This document shows, in pieces, positions 1 through 9,223 of a stretch of 64,000 bases of DNA. Both the position numbers and the translations under genes were made by a program. Numbering within the stretch: position 1 is the stretch's first letter; each line of letters starts with the position of its first letter. The stretch covers positions 1 through 64,000 of the forward strand of contig JALQWG010000008.1 in NCBI GenBank assembly GCA_023260135.1, read 5' to 3'. The stretch is from Candidatus Altimarinota bacterium. GTDB taxonomy: Bacteria; Patescibacteriota; Gracilibacteria; BD1-5; UBA2023. The notes below the pieces were generated by a model. The model saw only the letters and a program-made list of their open reading frames with translations, was not told the DNA's origin and made no database searches.

Positions 1-557
1 AATGTTTTTTTCTTTTTATTTTGTGTGATGACACGAAACCGCACAGGCAAGGGAAAAACTGGCAAAAGTAAAAAAGAAAAAGAAAAAAAGATCTACTTTT
101 TTGATATTTTCATTTGAAAAAAAGTTCTAAATCTCCTATTCACACAATATGGCTGGTCGAGTACAAACGACCGTCCCTGCGTGGTGAGCCCGTTAGGATA
201 TAAAACCACAATCACAGGGTCGCAATGTGCCAATTAAATGCGGGGTATTCCTAACCCACATGAAATCTCAATAAGATGGATTTGGTTAATTTTCGACGTT
301 TTGTGGAAAGACAAACGAGCGATAGGATGTTTATACTTCCGAGTGGTAGTGGCTAACGTGGATATGGCATACCCAGATATGATTTTAGGGGGGTTTGTCA
401 TATCCGGGTATGACCCACCCTCTGAAATCAGTGATGGATTAGAGATAAGAAATGACTTTCATGATACCCTTGTTTTTCCTTTACTGATGATGAAATAGGG
501 TTGATTTATGTAGAATTAAGATATACTATACCAAAGTATTTCATATATCAAACTTCT
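1..557. other. Gene-poor left edge
   Basis: No confident gene. Two short adjacent code-25 reading frames can be drawn (28-237 and 238-498, joined stop-to-start), but neither resembles a known protein, and the second has no UGA codon, unlike nearly all genes here. The stretch holds one strong hairpin (368-412, listed separately). It may be the non-coding or decayed part of the integrated element that continues to the recombinase gene. Confidence 0.4.
368..412. repeat. Long inverted repeat / hairpin
   Basis: Arms at 368-381 (CATACCCAGATATG) and 399-412 (CATATCCGGGTATG) pair over 14 positions with one A/C mismatch around a 17-nt loop. No T-tract follows, so a simple intrinsic terminator is unlikely. 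A protein-binding site or structured RNA of the neighbouring mobile element is possible. Confidence 0.6.
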
Positions 558-1427
558 ATGATATCGAAAAAGAAAATGATCTCGCCAGTTGATAAGTCTA
601 TCACCAGTATCAAGAAAAAAACAAATATCACTTCTGCCAGTGATATAGACAATGATATTCTTGTTTTAACGGATAAAATCTGTTCTTTTGAAGACTTCTT
701 GAAAGGTCTGGAAACTGACTGAACTGGTTTTTATAAAAAAGCCCAAGTATTGACTGAAAAGGCAACCCTTGAAGAAGATGGCTATACAATAAAGGAACTA
801 TGACCCTATTATAAATATGAGTTTAGCAATATACTCTTTCGTGCGTACTGGTTCGACCATGAAACTGGTGGATTAGGAGCAAAACATATTGCCTATATTG
901 TCTATAATTTTCTTTTAGATATTCCTGTCTATACCAGTGAAATCTGGCGACCCGATGGTGAAAAGAGTGATATATTTGAAATCTGGGGAAAGAATGGTTC
1001 AAAACAAGGCGTTATCCTGAATAAATACGCACTGAATGAATACCTCAATCGTGAAGAAGTGAAGATGGAATATGAAGCACGACAACAATTAAAGCAATCA
1101 ATGTGAGTTCAGTGGGACGAGCCCGTGAATGGTGATGATTTTGAAATAGTTCATCCAATTAAGTTTTCTGATATCAATAGAAAACTATTAAAACTTCAGG
1201 AAGCATTCGCACAAATAGTCGCAAAAGCACCAAACCAAATAACATTCACGGAATTATCAAAAAGTTTAGCCACAATTATGGAATATTCCATTCAGGCTGA
1301 TAAGGAAGAAGAAACAATTGAGGTAATTCAGAAAAATAAGAATATCGCGCAACTTCCACATGAAACACAAAAGGACTTAGCCAATTTTTTAGATACTTTC
1401 ACTGGCAGTTTGTTCCCTGCTCTTTAA
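558..1427 (+). CDS. Hypothetical protein next to serine recombinase
   Basis: I do not recognise this protein. With UGA as Gly the frame is open from about 501 to TAA at 1425-1427, crossing UGA codons at 720, 801 and 1104. The ATG at 558 gives 289 aa; an upstream TTG at 501 is possible. It is rich in charged and aromatic residues, with no signal peptide or membrane segment. The stretch around residues 90-150 (FRAYWFDHET, then GAKHIAYIVYNF) looks like a folded domain, and the last 80 residues are helical and acidic. It ends 19 nt before the recombinase start, so the two genes are probably cotranscribed parts of one element. The start codon is uncertain; that the frame is coding is fairly secure. 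Confidence 0.6.
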
Positions 1428-1446
1428 TTGTTAATATCGTTATATT

Positions 1447-2973
1447 ATGGCATATCAAGAAACCTGTATCATCTATCTTCGTAAATCCACCCAAGATGAA
1501 GACCGTCAAACTGTGAGTATTGAAACACAAGAAAAAGAATGTGATGATCTCGTTAAAAGATTGAACCTGCGAGTGATAGACAAGATACAAGAAAAGAAGA
1601 GTGCGAAGGTTAGTGGAAAACGCCTCTGATTTTCGCAACTATTAAAACTCTGTAAAAAATGAGGAATAGATTATGTTGTGGCAAGTGATACAACTCGCGT
1701 TAGTCGAAATACTATGGATGCTGCCCTCTTTACAGAATTGATTAGTGAAAAGAAAATCAAATGACTATATACAGCAAGTACGGGACAACTATTTGACTGA
1801 ATGAATATATTTTCAGCCATGATGCTTGGTATATCATTCTTGATGTCAAAAGCAGATAATGACCAAAGAGCAACATATGTAAAATGAAGGATGCAGACCC
1901 ACTATGACAATGGTCGTATTATTACCAGAATGCCTTTTTGATACAAAAGTATTCCTGTATTATCAGAAGATGGAACGAAAGTAAGTAGAAAGATACAAGT
2001 CCTTGAAAAAGAGGCTTCATTGGTGCGTATGGCATTTGCCCTGCGTATTGCTGGGAAAAACACACGCGAAATAGCGGAATACTTCACCAATGAATGATAC
2101 AAGAAAACTGCGTGAATTATAGACAAAATGCTTCACAATGAGTTCTATGCTGGAATACAAGATACAAAGTTCTGACGGACACAAATATCGCTCGTTGAAA
2201 ATGTTTGATATAAACCTATCATTAGTCCTGATGATTTTGAAAAAGTAAATGGCATCCACCGAACGTATAAAAGAGAACGAAACGTTGCCTTTCCTGCGTA
2301 TTTTCGTGGTGCTGTTTTTGATATTCAGGAGATACCACTTACACCTTATCAGACAGAAAATAAGTATGGTGTTAGATATACATATTATCGTTCGCAAAAT
2401 AGAAGCAATCAAAAAGTAAATATATCAGAAGAAAAATTATTTGAGAAAGTTAATGACTATATGAAAAAGTTTCAGGATCTTCCCCCAGAGATTATTCAGT
2501 GATTTTGATTACAAATATCACAAAAGATGATGGACTGAAAAAAACAAATGACTATTGAGAAGCAAAATATCAGTAGAGATATAACAAAACATGAAGAAGG
2601 ATTGAGAAATCTGGAAGACAAATACACCTTCAATAAACTTTCAGATGAACAGTTTGTAGATATGACTGCTCGTTTTAAGGAAGAAAAAAGACAACTGGAA
2701 TTGAAAATCGCAAAGATTGAGAAAAAACAAAGAGAATTAGAAGACCTATGAAGAAATTTGGTTAAACTTCTTGAAACCCTCTCCCAGACTTATAAAGTCT
2801 GAACCTTTGAAGAAAAGTCACGTATTTTCAAATCTATTCAGGTTAAACTTTTTGTTGATGACACAGGATTGCTTTATATAAAAGAAAATCCAACGCTTGA
2901 AGCATTGGATTTTGGCGGAAACAGTTCACTAGATTATGATGGCAGCGCTACGGAGAATCGAACTCCGGTTTAA
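1447..2973 (+). CDS. Large serine recombinase (site-specific integrase)
   Basis: 508 aa with about 18 in-frame UGA codons. The N-terminal resolvase domain is clear: YLRKSTQDEDRQTVSIETQ carries the catalytic Ser in the usual Y-x-R-x-S context, followed by DYVVASDTTRVSRNTMDAA, the family's VxxxDRLxR-like helix. A recombinase domain follows (AFALRIAGKNTREIAEYF, then IIDKMLHNEFYAG), then a long coiled coil (about residues 360-430) typical of large serine integrases, and a short tail. The usual zinc ribbon is not obvious. The last 11 codons and the TAA lie inside the 3' half of the oppositely oriented tRNA-Glu gene. That arrangement is expected if the element integrated at the tRNA 3' end. The matching far attachment site is not in this window. 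Confidence 0.9.
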
Positions 2974-3014
2974 GGAATGAGAATCCTTCGTCCTAACCAC
3001 TAGACGATAGCGCC
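2940..3014 (-). tRNA. tRNA-Glu (CTC)
   Basis: Reading the minus strand, a full cloverleaf starts GGCGCTATCGTCTAGTGGTT and ends with the T-arm GTTCGATTC and an encoded CCA (2940-2942). The anticodon arm is AAGGA-TTCTCAT-TCCTT with anticodon CTC. Its 3' half overlaps the 3' end of the recombinase gene, so this is a likely chromosomal attachment site. The acceptor begins with a G-U pair. Confidence 0.93.
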
Positions 3015-3019
3015 AGAGA

Positions 3020-3075
3020 AGTATAAGAGTTTGAGAGTTTCCTAGGATTCTAGTATACACTTGTACTCTTATACT
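3020..3075. repeat. Inverted repeat between rplK and tRNA-Glu
   Basis: Perfect 11-nt arms AGTATAAGAGT (3020-3030) and ACTCTTATACT (3065-3075) enclose a 34-nt loop with an internal TCCTAGGA palindrome. It lies just after the rplK stop. It has no T-tract, so it may be an RNA processing or stability hairpin rather than a classical terminator. Confidence 0.5.
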
Positions 3076-3081
3076 CGAAAA

Positions 3082-3513
3082 TTATTTCTTGAGATCAGTT
3101 GTGATACCCATAGAGCGAGCTGAACCAGCGACGATAGACATAGCCATATCGAGGTCATTCGCATTGAGATCTGGCATCTTTCCTTCGGCAATAGTCTTGA
3201 GCTGTGCCATAGTGAGATGTCCAACCTTGACCTTGTGTGATTCCTTAGAACCTGATGCGAGCTTGAGTGCATCCTTGATCCACCAAGTCATAGGAGGTTG
3301 CTTCGTGTAGAAGTCAAAACTACGATCTTCGTAGATGTTGATTACTGTAGGAAGAATCTTCCCCATCTGATCCTTGGTCTTGTCGTTGAACTGCTTACAG
3401 AACTCTGCGATCTGGATACCGGTAGGTCCAAGCGCAGTACCTACTGGAGGTGCTGGATTAGCCTGACCTGCCTTGAGTTGGAGTTTTACAACTCTTGTTG
3501 GTTTCTTAGCCAT
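3082..3513 (-). CDS. rplK: 50S ribosomal protein L11
   Basis: 143 aa, the normal L11 length and alignable throughout. The start MAKKPTRVVKLQLKAGQANP and the motif PPVGTALGPTGIQIAEFCKQ form the N-terminal domain. The C-terminal RNA-binding domain (about residues 72-143) contains SGSKESHKVKVGHLTMAQ and MSIVAGSARSMGI. L11 binds the GTPase-associated 23S rRNA region contacted by elongation factors. In most bacteria it is followed by rplA and preceded by nusG; here it stands alone, between tRNA-Glu and an unrelated hypothetical gene. No UGA codon is used inside. A sigma70-like promoter lies about 115 nt upstream. Confidence 0.98.
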   Translation of the reverse strand: MAKKPTRVVKLQLKAGQANPAPPVGTALGPTGIQIAEFCKQFNDKTKDQMGKILPTVINIYEDRSFDFYTKQPPMTWWIKDALKLASGSKESHKVKVGHLTMAQLKTIAEGKMPDLNANDLDMAMSIVAGSARSMGITTDLKK

Positions 3514-3653
3514 ATTATTAGATAATTACATATCGTACCTGTCACGTAGAGATATGTTCGAACGGGGCTCTCTGTTCGGGAAAACGAGTGAGTCACGTCG
3601 TGATATAAACTTGTTGAAGCTCGCGTATTATAAAAATTTTTGGAAAAAAGCAA
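3514..3653 (-). promoter_or_regulatory. rplK promoter and structured leader
   Basis: On the minus strand a -35-like TTGCTT (3653-3648) and a perfect TATAAT (3632-3627) are spaced 15 nt, followed by a leader of about 110 nt. The leader can form a CGAAC/GTTCG hairpin (3559-3578). L11 operon leaders are autoregulated by L1 in other bacteria. That role here is inference, especially since rplA is not adjacent. Confidence 0.5.
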
Positions 3654-3662
3654 GAGAAAAAC

Positions 3663-3691
3663 ATGACAAAATTAAAAATATATGGTACAAT
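3663..3691 (+). promoter_or_regulatory. Sigma70-like promoter
   Basis: ATGACA (3663-3668), a 17-nt spacer and TACAAT (3686-3691). The predicted start is near 3698, about 19 nt before the ATG at 3717. No Shine-Dalgarno sequence lies between. Confidence 0.5.
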
Positions 3692-3716
3692 ACAATTATA
3701 AATAATCAAAAATATT

Positions 3717-4409
3717 ATGGAAAAACCGGCTTGAATCCAAGAATCGCATGACAAAATAAAAAATAAAGCACCAAAAATCAGAAAAGACCTCCAAGAATTA
3801 AAGGAAGTATTAGCAAATCGTGCACAGATACAGCTAGATATTACAAAACTACTGTGAGATAGTATAGGTAATGAATGATTCAAGGGAGAAAAGATTCAAG
3901 TGATTCCTGACTTCAAAGATAAGACTGTAATATATATAAAGACATCTCATGCGCAAATACAGATAGATCTACACTATGATGAAACAAAGGAACATATGGA
4001 TTCACTGAGAAAAAATAGCGCCATATATCCTGAAATCTCAATAACTGGTGAGGTGGATGGTGAGATATATGAGGTGGATTGATACGATGAAGAAACAAGC
4101 TGAAGAATAGCTGGTGAACTCCTAAAACAGATCGAAAGAAAAAAACATCCTGAAGTATTTTGATACAAGGAGATACAGTTTTGAATGCTCGAAGATAAAA
4201 CAATTATACTTGGATGAAAGTGAGAAGATTGAAAGACTAAGAGACTTGGGTTTTTTGATTTTATCGATGATAAAAAAGATCATGTAATGCTCTATGGTTA
4301 CATATCACACTATTTTTGAAACCCATTGGATCCGAAAGTGTTTGAAGAACCAGAGTATCCAGACGACGATGATAAAAAAAAATGACTGATGACATATACC
4401 AAAAGATAA
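3717..4409 (+). CDS. Hypothetical protein, 230 aa
   Basis: I do not recognise this protein. The frame is continuous only with UGA as Gly (UGA codons near 3732, 3855, 3876, 4080 and later). It begins MEKPAGIQESHDKIKNKAPK and stays highly charged, with a basic N-terminal third and an acidic C-terminal end (EEPEYPDDDDKKK). There is no signal peptide or transmembrane segment, so it is probably cytoplasmic. The segment IPDFKDKTVIYIKTSHAQI alternates like a beta-hairpin. It is a single-gene unit with its own promoter and a terminator at 4435-4462. Confidence 0.7.
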
Positions 4410-4434
4410 AGACTGGAGTAAAGGTGCATAAAAT

Positions 4435-4462
4435 AAAACCCCCATTTTCATGGGAGTTTTTT
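4435..4462. terminator. Intrinsic terminator, bidirectional
   Basis: An A-rich arm and CCCCA pair with TGGGAGTTTTTT across a short TTTTCA loop. It lies between the converging 3717 gene (+) and tRNA-Gly (-). Confidence 0.7.
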
Positions 4463-4470
4463 AGATTTTC

Positions 4471-4547
4471 TGGAGCGAGCAATGGGACTCGAACCCACAA
4501 CAGCCGCCATGGCAAGGCGGTACTCTAGCCAATTGAGCTATGCTCGC
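4471..4547 (-). tRNA. tRNA-Gly (GCC)
   Basis: On the minus strand the cloverleaf starts GCGAGCATAGCTCAATTGGC and has anticodon arm CCGCC-TTGCCAT-GGCGG (anticodon GCC), T-arm GGGTTCGAGTCCC and encoded CCA (4471-4473). This is the standard glycine tRNA for GGC/GGT. The tRNA-Gly(UCA) needed to decode UGA is not in this window. Confidence 0.94.
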
Positions 4548-4656
4548 GAGTATCTGGTACGTGAGGCATTGTATATATTTTTTTTAGAAATCAAGTTTTT
4601 GAAACAAGAATTTTTTGCATAATTATCTCTTTTTTATACAATCGCCTTGCTCTAAC

Positions 4657-4686
4657 ATTATTCACTGTTAATTATTCACTGTTAAT
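4657..4686. repeat. Tandem 14-bp repeat
   Basis: ATTATTCACTGTTA occurs twice in direct tandem just before tRNA-Arg. A similar TTAATTGTTAATTATTCATT-type stretch lies before the ATPase gene at about 10578-10604. Confidence 0.6.
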
Positions 4687-4692
4687 TGTTTC

Positions 4693-4766
4693 GTCCCCGT
4701 AGTTTAGTGGAAGAACAAGGCACTCCTAAGGCTTAGACACAAGTTCGATTCTTGTCGGGGGCACCA
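4693..4766 (+). tRNA. tRNA-Arg (CCT)
   Basis: Cloverleaf from GTCCCCGTAGTTTAGTGG to encoded CCA. The anticodon loop CTCCTAA gives CCT, identical to the loop of E. coli tRNA-Arg(CCT). The anticodon stem has one mismatch at its loop-proximal pair and one G-U pair, and the acceptor includes a T-G pair. The T-arm is AAGTTCGATTCTT. It is preceded by a duplicated 14-bp repeat and followed by a terminator. Confidence 0.88.
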
Positions 4767-4778
4767 CTACAAGCATAT

Positions 4779-4821
4779 ATCCATCAATATTCGATTCTGA
4801 ATTTTGGTGGATTTTTCTTTT
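4779..4821 (+). terminator. Intrinsic terminator after tRNA-Arg
   Basis: Arms ATCCATCA (4779-4786) and TGGTGGAT (4805-4812) pair with one mismatch and are followed by a T-rich run. It ends the tRNA-Arg transcript. The rest of the gap to pnp shows nothing else. Confidence 0.6.
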
Positions 4822-4982
4822 TGCACTTTTTCGCGCTCTCACTATAATTCACGTGCGATATACCTCTCGCCACTTCCGAACGAGTTTTTTATCAAAAGAT
4901 TGGTTTGGAATTCCGAGATGTTATATATCTGCGAGGTGTTAGTGCCTCTCATCACTAATATCTAATACCTAATCTCTTTTTT

Positions 4983-7172
4983 ATGATTGTCTGACTCAAG
5001 GATCGCAATGCTCTCGAACGTGCTGTCGTCACGAAGAGCTATACTGTAGCAGGAAAAACCCTCACATTCGAATCAGGACGACTTGCACTTTTTGCAACTG
5101 GTTCTGTGGTTATCAGAGACGAAGTGGGGAACTTTCTCCTCACAACGACGGGTATCGGGAATCCGAAGGATGGAGACTTCTTCCCTCTCACGGTAGAATT
5201 CCAGGAGAAGTACTATGCGAACGGAAAAATCGGCGGGAATCGCTTCATGAAGCGAGAAGGTCGTCCATCTGAGGCATCTATCCTCAATAGTCGTGTTATC
5301 GACCGACCAATACGACCAATGTTTCCAAAAGGAACTCGCACCGATACACAGATTATCTCGACAATCATGTCATCATCTGGACTCTCTGACTTCGGTTGGT
5401 ACGGCGTCACTGGTGCATCACTCTCTGTCATGCTCGCAGGTGTCACTGAGTTCGAGGGACCAGTTGCAGCGGTGCGTATCGCGTCAGATGAGGCTGGGAA
5501 TATGATATTCGATCCGACTTTTGAGCAGATTGCTACAGCTCATCTCGACCTCACGGTTGCAGGAACACTCGATGCTATCACGATGGTAGAGTCTCAGGGT
5601 TCTGAGGTATCCAACGACCTGATGGTTCGGGCTTTTGAGTATGCACATAGCATCATCCAGACTCTCTGTCAGGCACAACTCGACTTCATGGCAGAGTACA
5701 AAAAAGTCCACGCACTTCCAGAGACCACTCTCACGGTTGTCGATACTGACGCAGAAGTCCTCGAAAAAGTCCGTGCCATAGTCACAGAAGACCAGATACA
5801 AGCAGTCTATGGACTCGGTAAGCTCGAGTTCCACGATGCACTCCATGACCTCGTAGAGTCAACTGCAGCAGCTATCGGATACGATGAGGAGACCAACACT
5901 CCGAAGATGGCAGATATCGCTGACAGCGTGAAGGATGTGGTAAAAGCTCACATGAGAAAAACTGTACTCGAGACTCGTACACGTCTCGATGGTCGTGCTA
6001 CGGACGAAGTCCGTCCTGTCCGTGCAACAGCTCCAGTACTGCCTCGCACACATGGTTCTGCACTCTTTGAGCGTGGAGTGACACAGGTACTCTCGGTCAC
6101 CACTCTCGGTGGACCAAGTGATATACAGATTATCGACGACATGTACGAGGAGGATACTAAGCGGTATGTTCACCACTACAACTTCCCTCCATTCTCCGTC
6201 GGTGAGGTGAAGCCTCTTCGTGGAGTTGGTCGTCGTGAAGTCGGACATGGCCGTCTCGCGGAAAAGGCACTTGAGCCTGTTCTTCCGAAGGAGTCAGATT
6301 TTCCATATATGATTCGCGTGGTCTCTGAGACTACGACATGTAATGGTTCATCATCTATGGCGTCAGTCTGTGGCTCTACGATGTCACTCATGGATGCAGG
6401 TGTACCAATCAAGGCTATGGTTGCAGGTGTTGCGATGGGTATGATATATGACGAAGATACAGGAAAATACGAGATCCTTGCAGATATCCAGGCTCAGGAG
6501 GACTTCCTCGGAGATATGGACTTCAAGGTCGCTCGTACAGACAAGGGTATCACAGCACTTCAGATGGATTGCAAGATCGCTGGACTCTCTATGGATGTGA
6601 TTCGCGGAGTTTTTGCGAAGTCAGTCGACGCATGTGGATACATCATGGGTGAGATGAAGAAGTGTCTCGCGGCTCCACGTGTTGAACTCTCTCCATATGC
6701 CCCATTCCTCCTCGCAGTATTCGTACCAGAAGAGAAGATGCGCGAAGTCATCGGTAAGGGTGGTGAGACGATACAGGGTATCGAAAAAGACTTCGGAGTC
6801 GAGGTCAATCTCGAGGATGATGGTCAGTGTACTATCACCGCCAAGACTCAAGAAGCTGGTAAGGCGGCACTTGATTTTATCAAGAATATCCTCAAGGATA
6901 TCGAAGTCGGTGACGTCTACGAAGGCAAGATCGTGAAGATACTCGATACTGTCGGTGCTATCGTCGAGATCGCAAAGTGAAAGGAAGGTATGATCCATAT
7001 CTCCAAGTTCGGAGTACCACAGCGCATCGCGAATGTGAACGATGTTGCCAAGGTTGGTGAAGTGGTAAAAGTAAAAGTCTATGCCGTCGATAAGGAAAAG
7101 GGGCGCATCGGACTCGAGAAAATAGTTGAGACTCCTGTGGTGGCTGAAACTGTAACTCCTCCTACAATCTAA
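4983..7172 (+). CDS. pnp: Polyribonucleotide nucleotidyltransferase (PNPase)
   Basis: 729 aa, the usual PNPase length. It catalyses phosphorolytic 3'-5' RNA decay. Two RNase PH domains flank a helical linker: the first includes FMKREGRPSEASILNSRVID, and the second includes LPRTHGSALFERGVTQVLSV and the ATTCNGSSSMASVCGSTMS-type active site segment (here SETTTCNGSSSMASVC). The KH domain (about residues 580-640) has the GxxG loop VIGKGGETIQGI. The C-terminal S1 domain reads IVEIAKGKEGMIHISKFG, where the first Gly is UGA at 6978. Without recoding, the protein would lose its S1 domain. The ATG at 4983 gives MIVGLKDRNA with UGA as codon 4. No Shine-Dalgarno is visible. Two small genes follow within 11 nt. 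Confidence 0.97.
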
Positions 7173-7182
7173 TATCCTCTAT

Positions 7183-7593
7183 ATGAATGCAGTCGTTAAA
7201 GACCTAACAAAACAAGAACCTGGTATTTTACCTACACTATCAGGAACACTATTACGTAATGTAATAGCCCAATATTGAGTTTGAGGGAAAATCAATGCCC
7301 TACTTGATGGATTCACAAATCCTGCAAAGCCAAGCAGATCAGCTATCTCATGACTCGATATGTTCCCAGAGGCTCCATATATAGATACTCCTATTCGGCA
7401 TGTTGTAACTCGTCCACATGATGGATTTAGTGTGGAATTCGTCGCTGATACTATCAAGGGGTCTAACTGAATCCTCGCATACAAATGAGCACTCACACGA
7501 GACGAACTAATCGCTATCCAACAGGCAGGATATACAGTAAGTGTGGCATCTCAGTCTTGGAAGGATAGTTCATATGTTTTTATAACCGAATAA
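7183..7593 (+). CDS. Hypothetical protein, 136 aa
   Basis: I do not recognise this protein. It starts MNAVVKDLTKQEPG 10 nt after pnp and runs through six in-frame UGA codons to TAA. One reads Gly-Val-Gly-Gly at about 7276. It is neutral, has no signal peptide, and ends with a beta-rich TVSVASQSWKDSSYVFITE. The next gene starts 7 nt downstream, so the two are probably cotranscribed with or after pnp. Confidence 0.6.
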
Positions 7594-7600
7594 TTCAGTT

Positions 7601-8119
7601 ATGCGTCCACAAGAATCCCATATTACAGGTATAGAATCGGCAATAGAAAGGAACTCTGTTTTTTCTCATCCAGGAATCACTGTAGAAAAATGATACAAGA
7701 TTCACTTTTCAGAAGATGCACTTAGTTCTCTAAGTGATCTTATTATAGATATCCAGAAAATCCTCTCAGATGACGAACAAATACCCCTACAATCAGACTT
7801 CGTCATCAGTGATATATCTGATGCTGCTGAAGATGTACTTATCGAAAAGGGTAAGGAGTGAAAAGTAAAAAGATTGGTTAAGAGATTATTCAAGAGAAAA
7901 AAATGAACACTCTGAGAAAAATGACTCGATAAGCTACAAAATACTATATCCAAGCATCGTCCTGAGATATATAAAATGATTGATATTGGTTACACGGACT
8001 GAGAATGAAAAAATACAAAATTCATTGTTCCCCTCATCATAAGACCAGGAAAAACAATTGGAGAGATCCTACACTCACTCCGAGAACGAGCAAATATACA
8101 CAACTCTAGACCAATATAA
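7601..8119 (+). CDS. Hypothetical basic protein, 172 aa
   Basis: I do not recognise this protein. It starts MRPQESHITGIESAIERNS and has a strongly basic middle (GKVKRLVKRLFKRKK, residues about 88-102) that could bind nucleic acid or a membrane surface. It ends PLIIRPGKTIGEILHSLR followed by about 11 more residues. Seven UGA codons are read as Gly. Its close spacing to the 136-aa gene suggests a small operon behind pnp. Confidence 0.6.
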
Positions 8120-8201
8120 ACCATAATCTCAGTCATCTTTTTGAGGAAAGAATAAATACAATACCTTTTTCCTCACCTTTTAATTTTTACCTATTATTCA
8201 C

Positions 8202-8783
8202 TTGTTTTCCTGAATTATCGAATGTACATCTCGTATCATCGCCCGAGAGGGTGGAACTTTTGTTGTGGGGAATAACTTCCACGATGAGCCACTCACCATC
8301 GGACAGAGTATCGCGCACGATGGAGTCTGTATGACTCTGACAGCCATCACACCTGAGAATTATACATTCTTTGCGATGGAGGAGAGTTTTTCTCGTACTA
8401 ATTTTTGATCAAAAAAAGTTGGGGATATATTCAATATAGAGCGCTGTATCCGTGCGGAGACTCGCATCGATGGACACTTCGTCTCTGGACATGTAGATAC
8501 GGTTGGTAGAGTTACTGATATAATTCGCAACAATGATGATTCTCACCTCGTCCGTGTAGATTTTGATAGCAAATACCATAATCTCATCGTCGAAAAGTGA
8601 AGTGTCGCACTCAATGGCGTAAGTCTCACTATCGTCACTGCCTGAGATGACTATCTGACTGTATCACTCATCCCACATACCTGGAGTGTGACCAATATCT
8701 GAACCCTCACTGTCGGTAGTCCTATCAACATCGAGTTCGATATCCTCGGGAAGTATATACAGAGGATGAATACAGGACGATAA
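8202..8783 (+). CDS. ribE: Riboflavin synthase alpha chain
   Basis: 193 aa, typical for RibE, which dismutates two 6,7-dimethyl-8-ribityllumazine molecules into riboflavin. TTG is the start codon, giving the canonical opening MFSGIIECTSRI. Two similar lumazine-binding halves follow: the first has IGQSIAHDGVCMTLT, and the second has RIDGHFVSGHVDTVGRV and VALNGVSLTIV. The C-terminus is FDILGKYIQRM. Several conserved glycines (FSGI, NFGSK, EKGSVALNG) are UGA. No other riboflavin biosynthesis gene is nearby apart from the kinase at 9224, so the substrate may come from genes elsewhere or from a host. That last point is inference. Confidence 0.95.
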
Positions 8784-8784
8784 T

Positions 8785-8813
8785 TTGCACTTTAGATAAA
8801 TTTATGCTATATT
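8785..8813 (+). promoter_or_regulatory. Promoter of a probable leaderless gene
   Basis: TTGCAC (8785-8790), a 17-nt spacer and TATATT (8808-8813). The expected transcription start coincides with the A of the ATG at 8820, which would make the mRNA leaderless. Confidence 0.55.
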
Positions 8814-8819
8814 TATAGC

Positions 8820-9200
8820 ATGACAGAACGACAAATATCATCAACAGAGCATCTAGCATCTTCACAAAAAAGAATCTTTTATAGATGATTACTCGTGATG
8901 CAGGCTGTACATGAACAACTGATGCAATTCTCTTGGTTCAAGAGAGATACACCGGAAATACCAAAACTGAATCCATGAGAATATCTCCTCTGATTAACAG
9001 AAGGAGCTGAAGAGTTACTTGAAAAATTAGAAAACAGGGAAGCTACTTGTATATACCTACAAAATAATCACCCCTTATACACACTAATTGAAGAGCTACT
9101 TCAAGGATGAAAAGATATAGATTTTACTCATACCAGTCATGCGGGACTCGGGAAGAATGTTATAAAAATATGGAAAAAAGAATCTCCTTTGCAAAAATAG
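8820..9200 (+). CDS. Hypothetical protein, 126 aa
   Basis: I do not recognise this protein. It reads MTERQISSTEHLASSQKRIF, then a helical middle (LLVMQAVHEQLMQFSWFKRD) and the segment LTEGAEELLEKLENREATCI. UGA encodes Gly at several positions, including LNPGEYLLGL. It has no signal peptide. The stop (9198-9200) lies inside a terminator hairpin, and the promoter sits directly upstream, so this looks like a monocistronic unit. Confidence 0.6.
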
Positions 9201-9211
9201 GAGATTTTTTT
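9181..9211 (+). terminator. Intrinsic terminator
   Basis: AATCTCCT (9181-9188) pairs perfectly with AGGAGATT (9199-9206), followed by five further Ts. The stop codon of the 126-aa gene is within the hairpin. Confidence 0.8.
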
Positions 9212-9223
9212 ATACTCATACCC

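Noticed and set aside
238-498. An 86-aa plus-strand ORF
   Set aside because: No UGA codon, no similarity I can see, and it overlaps the strong hairpin at 368-412; probably chance.
2940-2973. Extension of the recombinase beyond the tRNA
   Set aside because: The frame ends at TAA 2971-2973, which is not recoded.
5484-6998. Long antisense ORFs across pnp
   Set aside because: They are mirror frames of a highly conserved gene with biased codon use and match no family.
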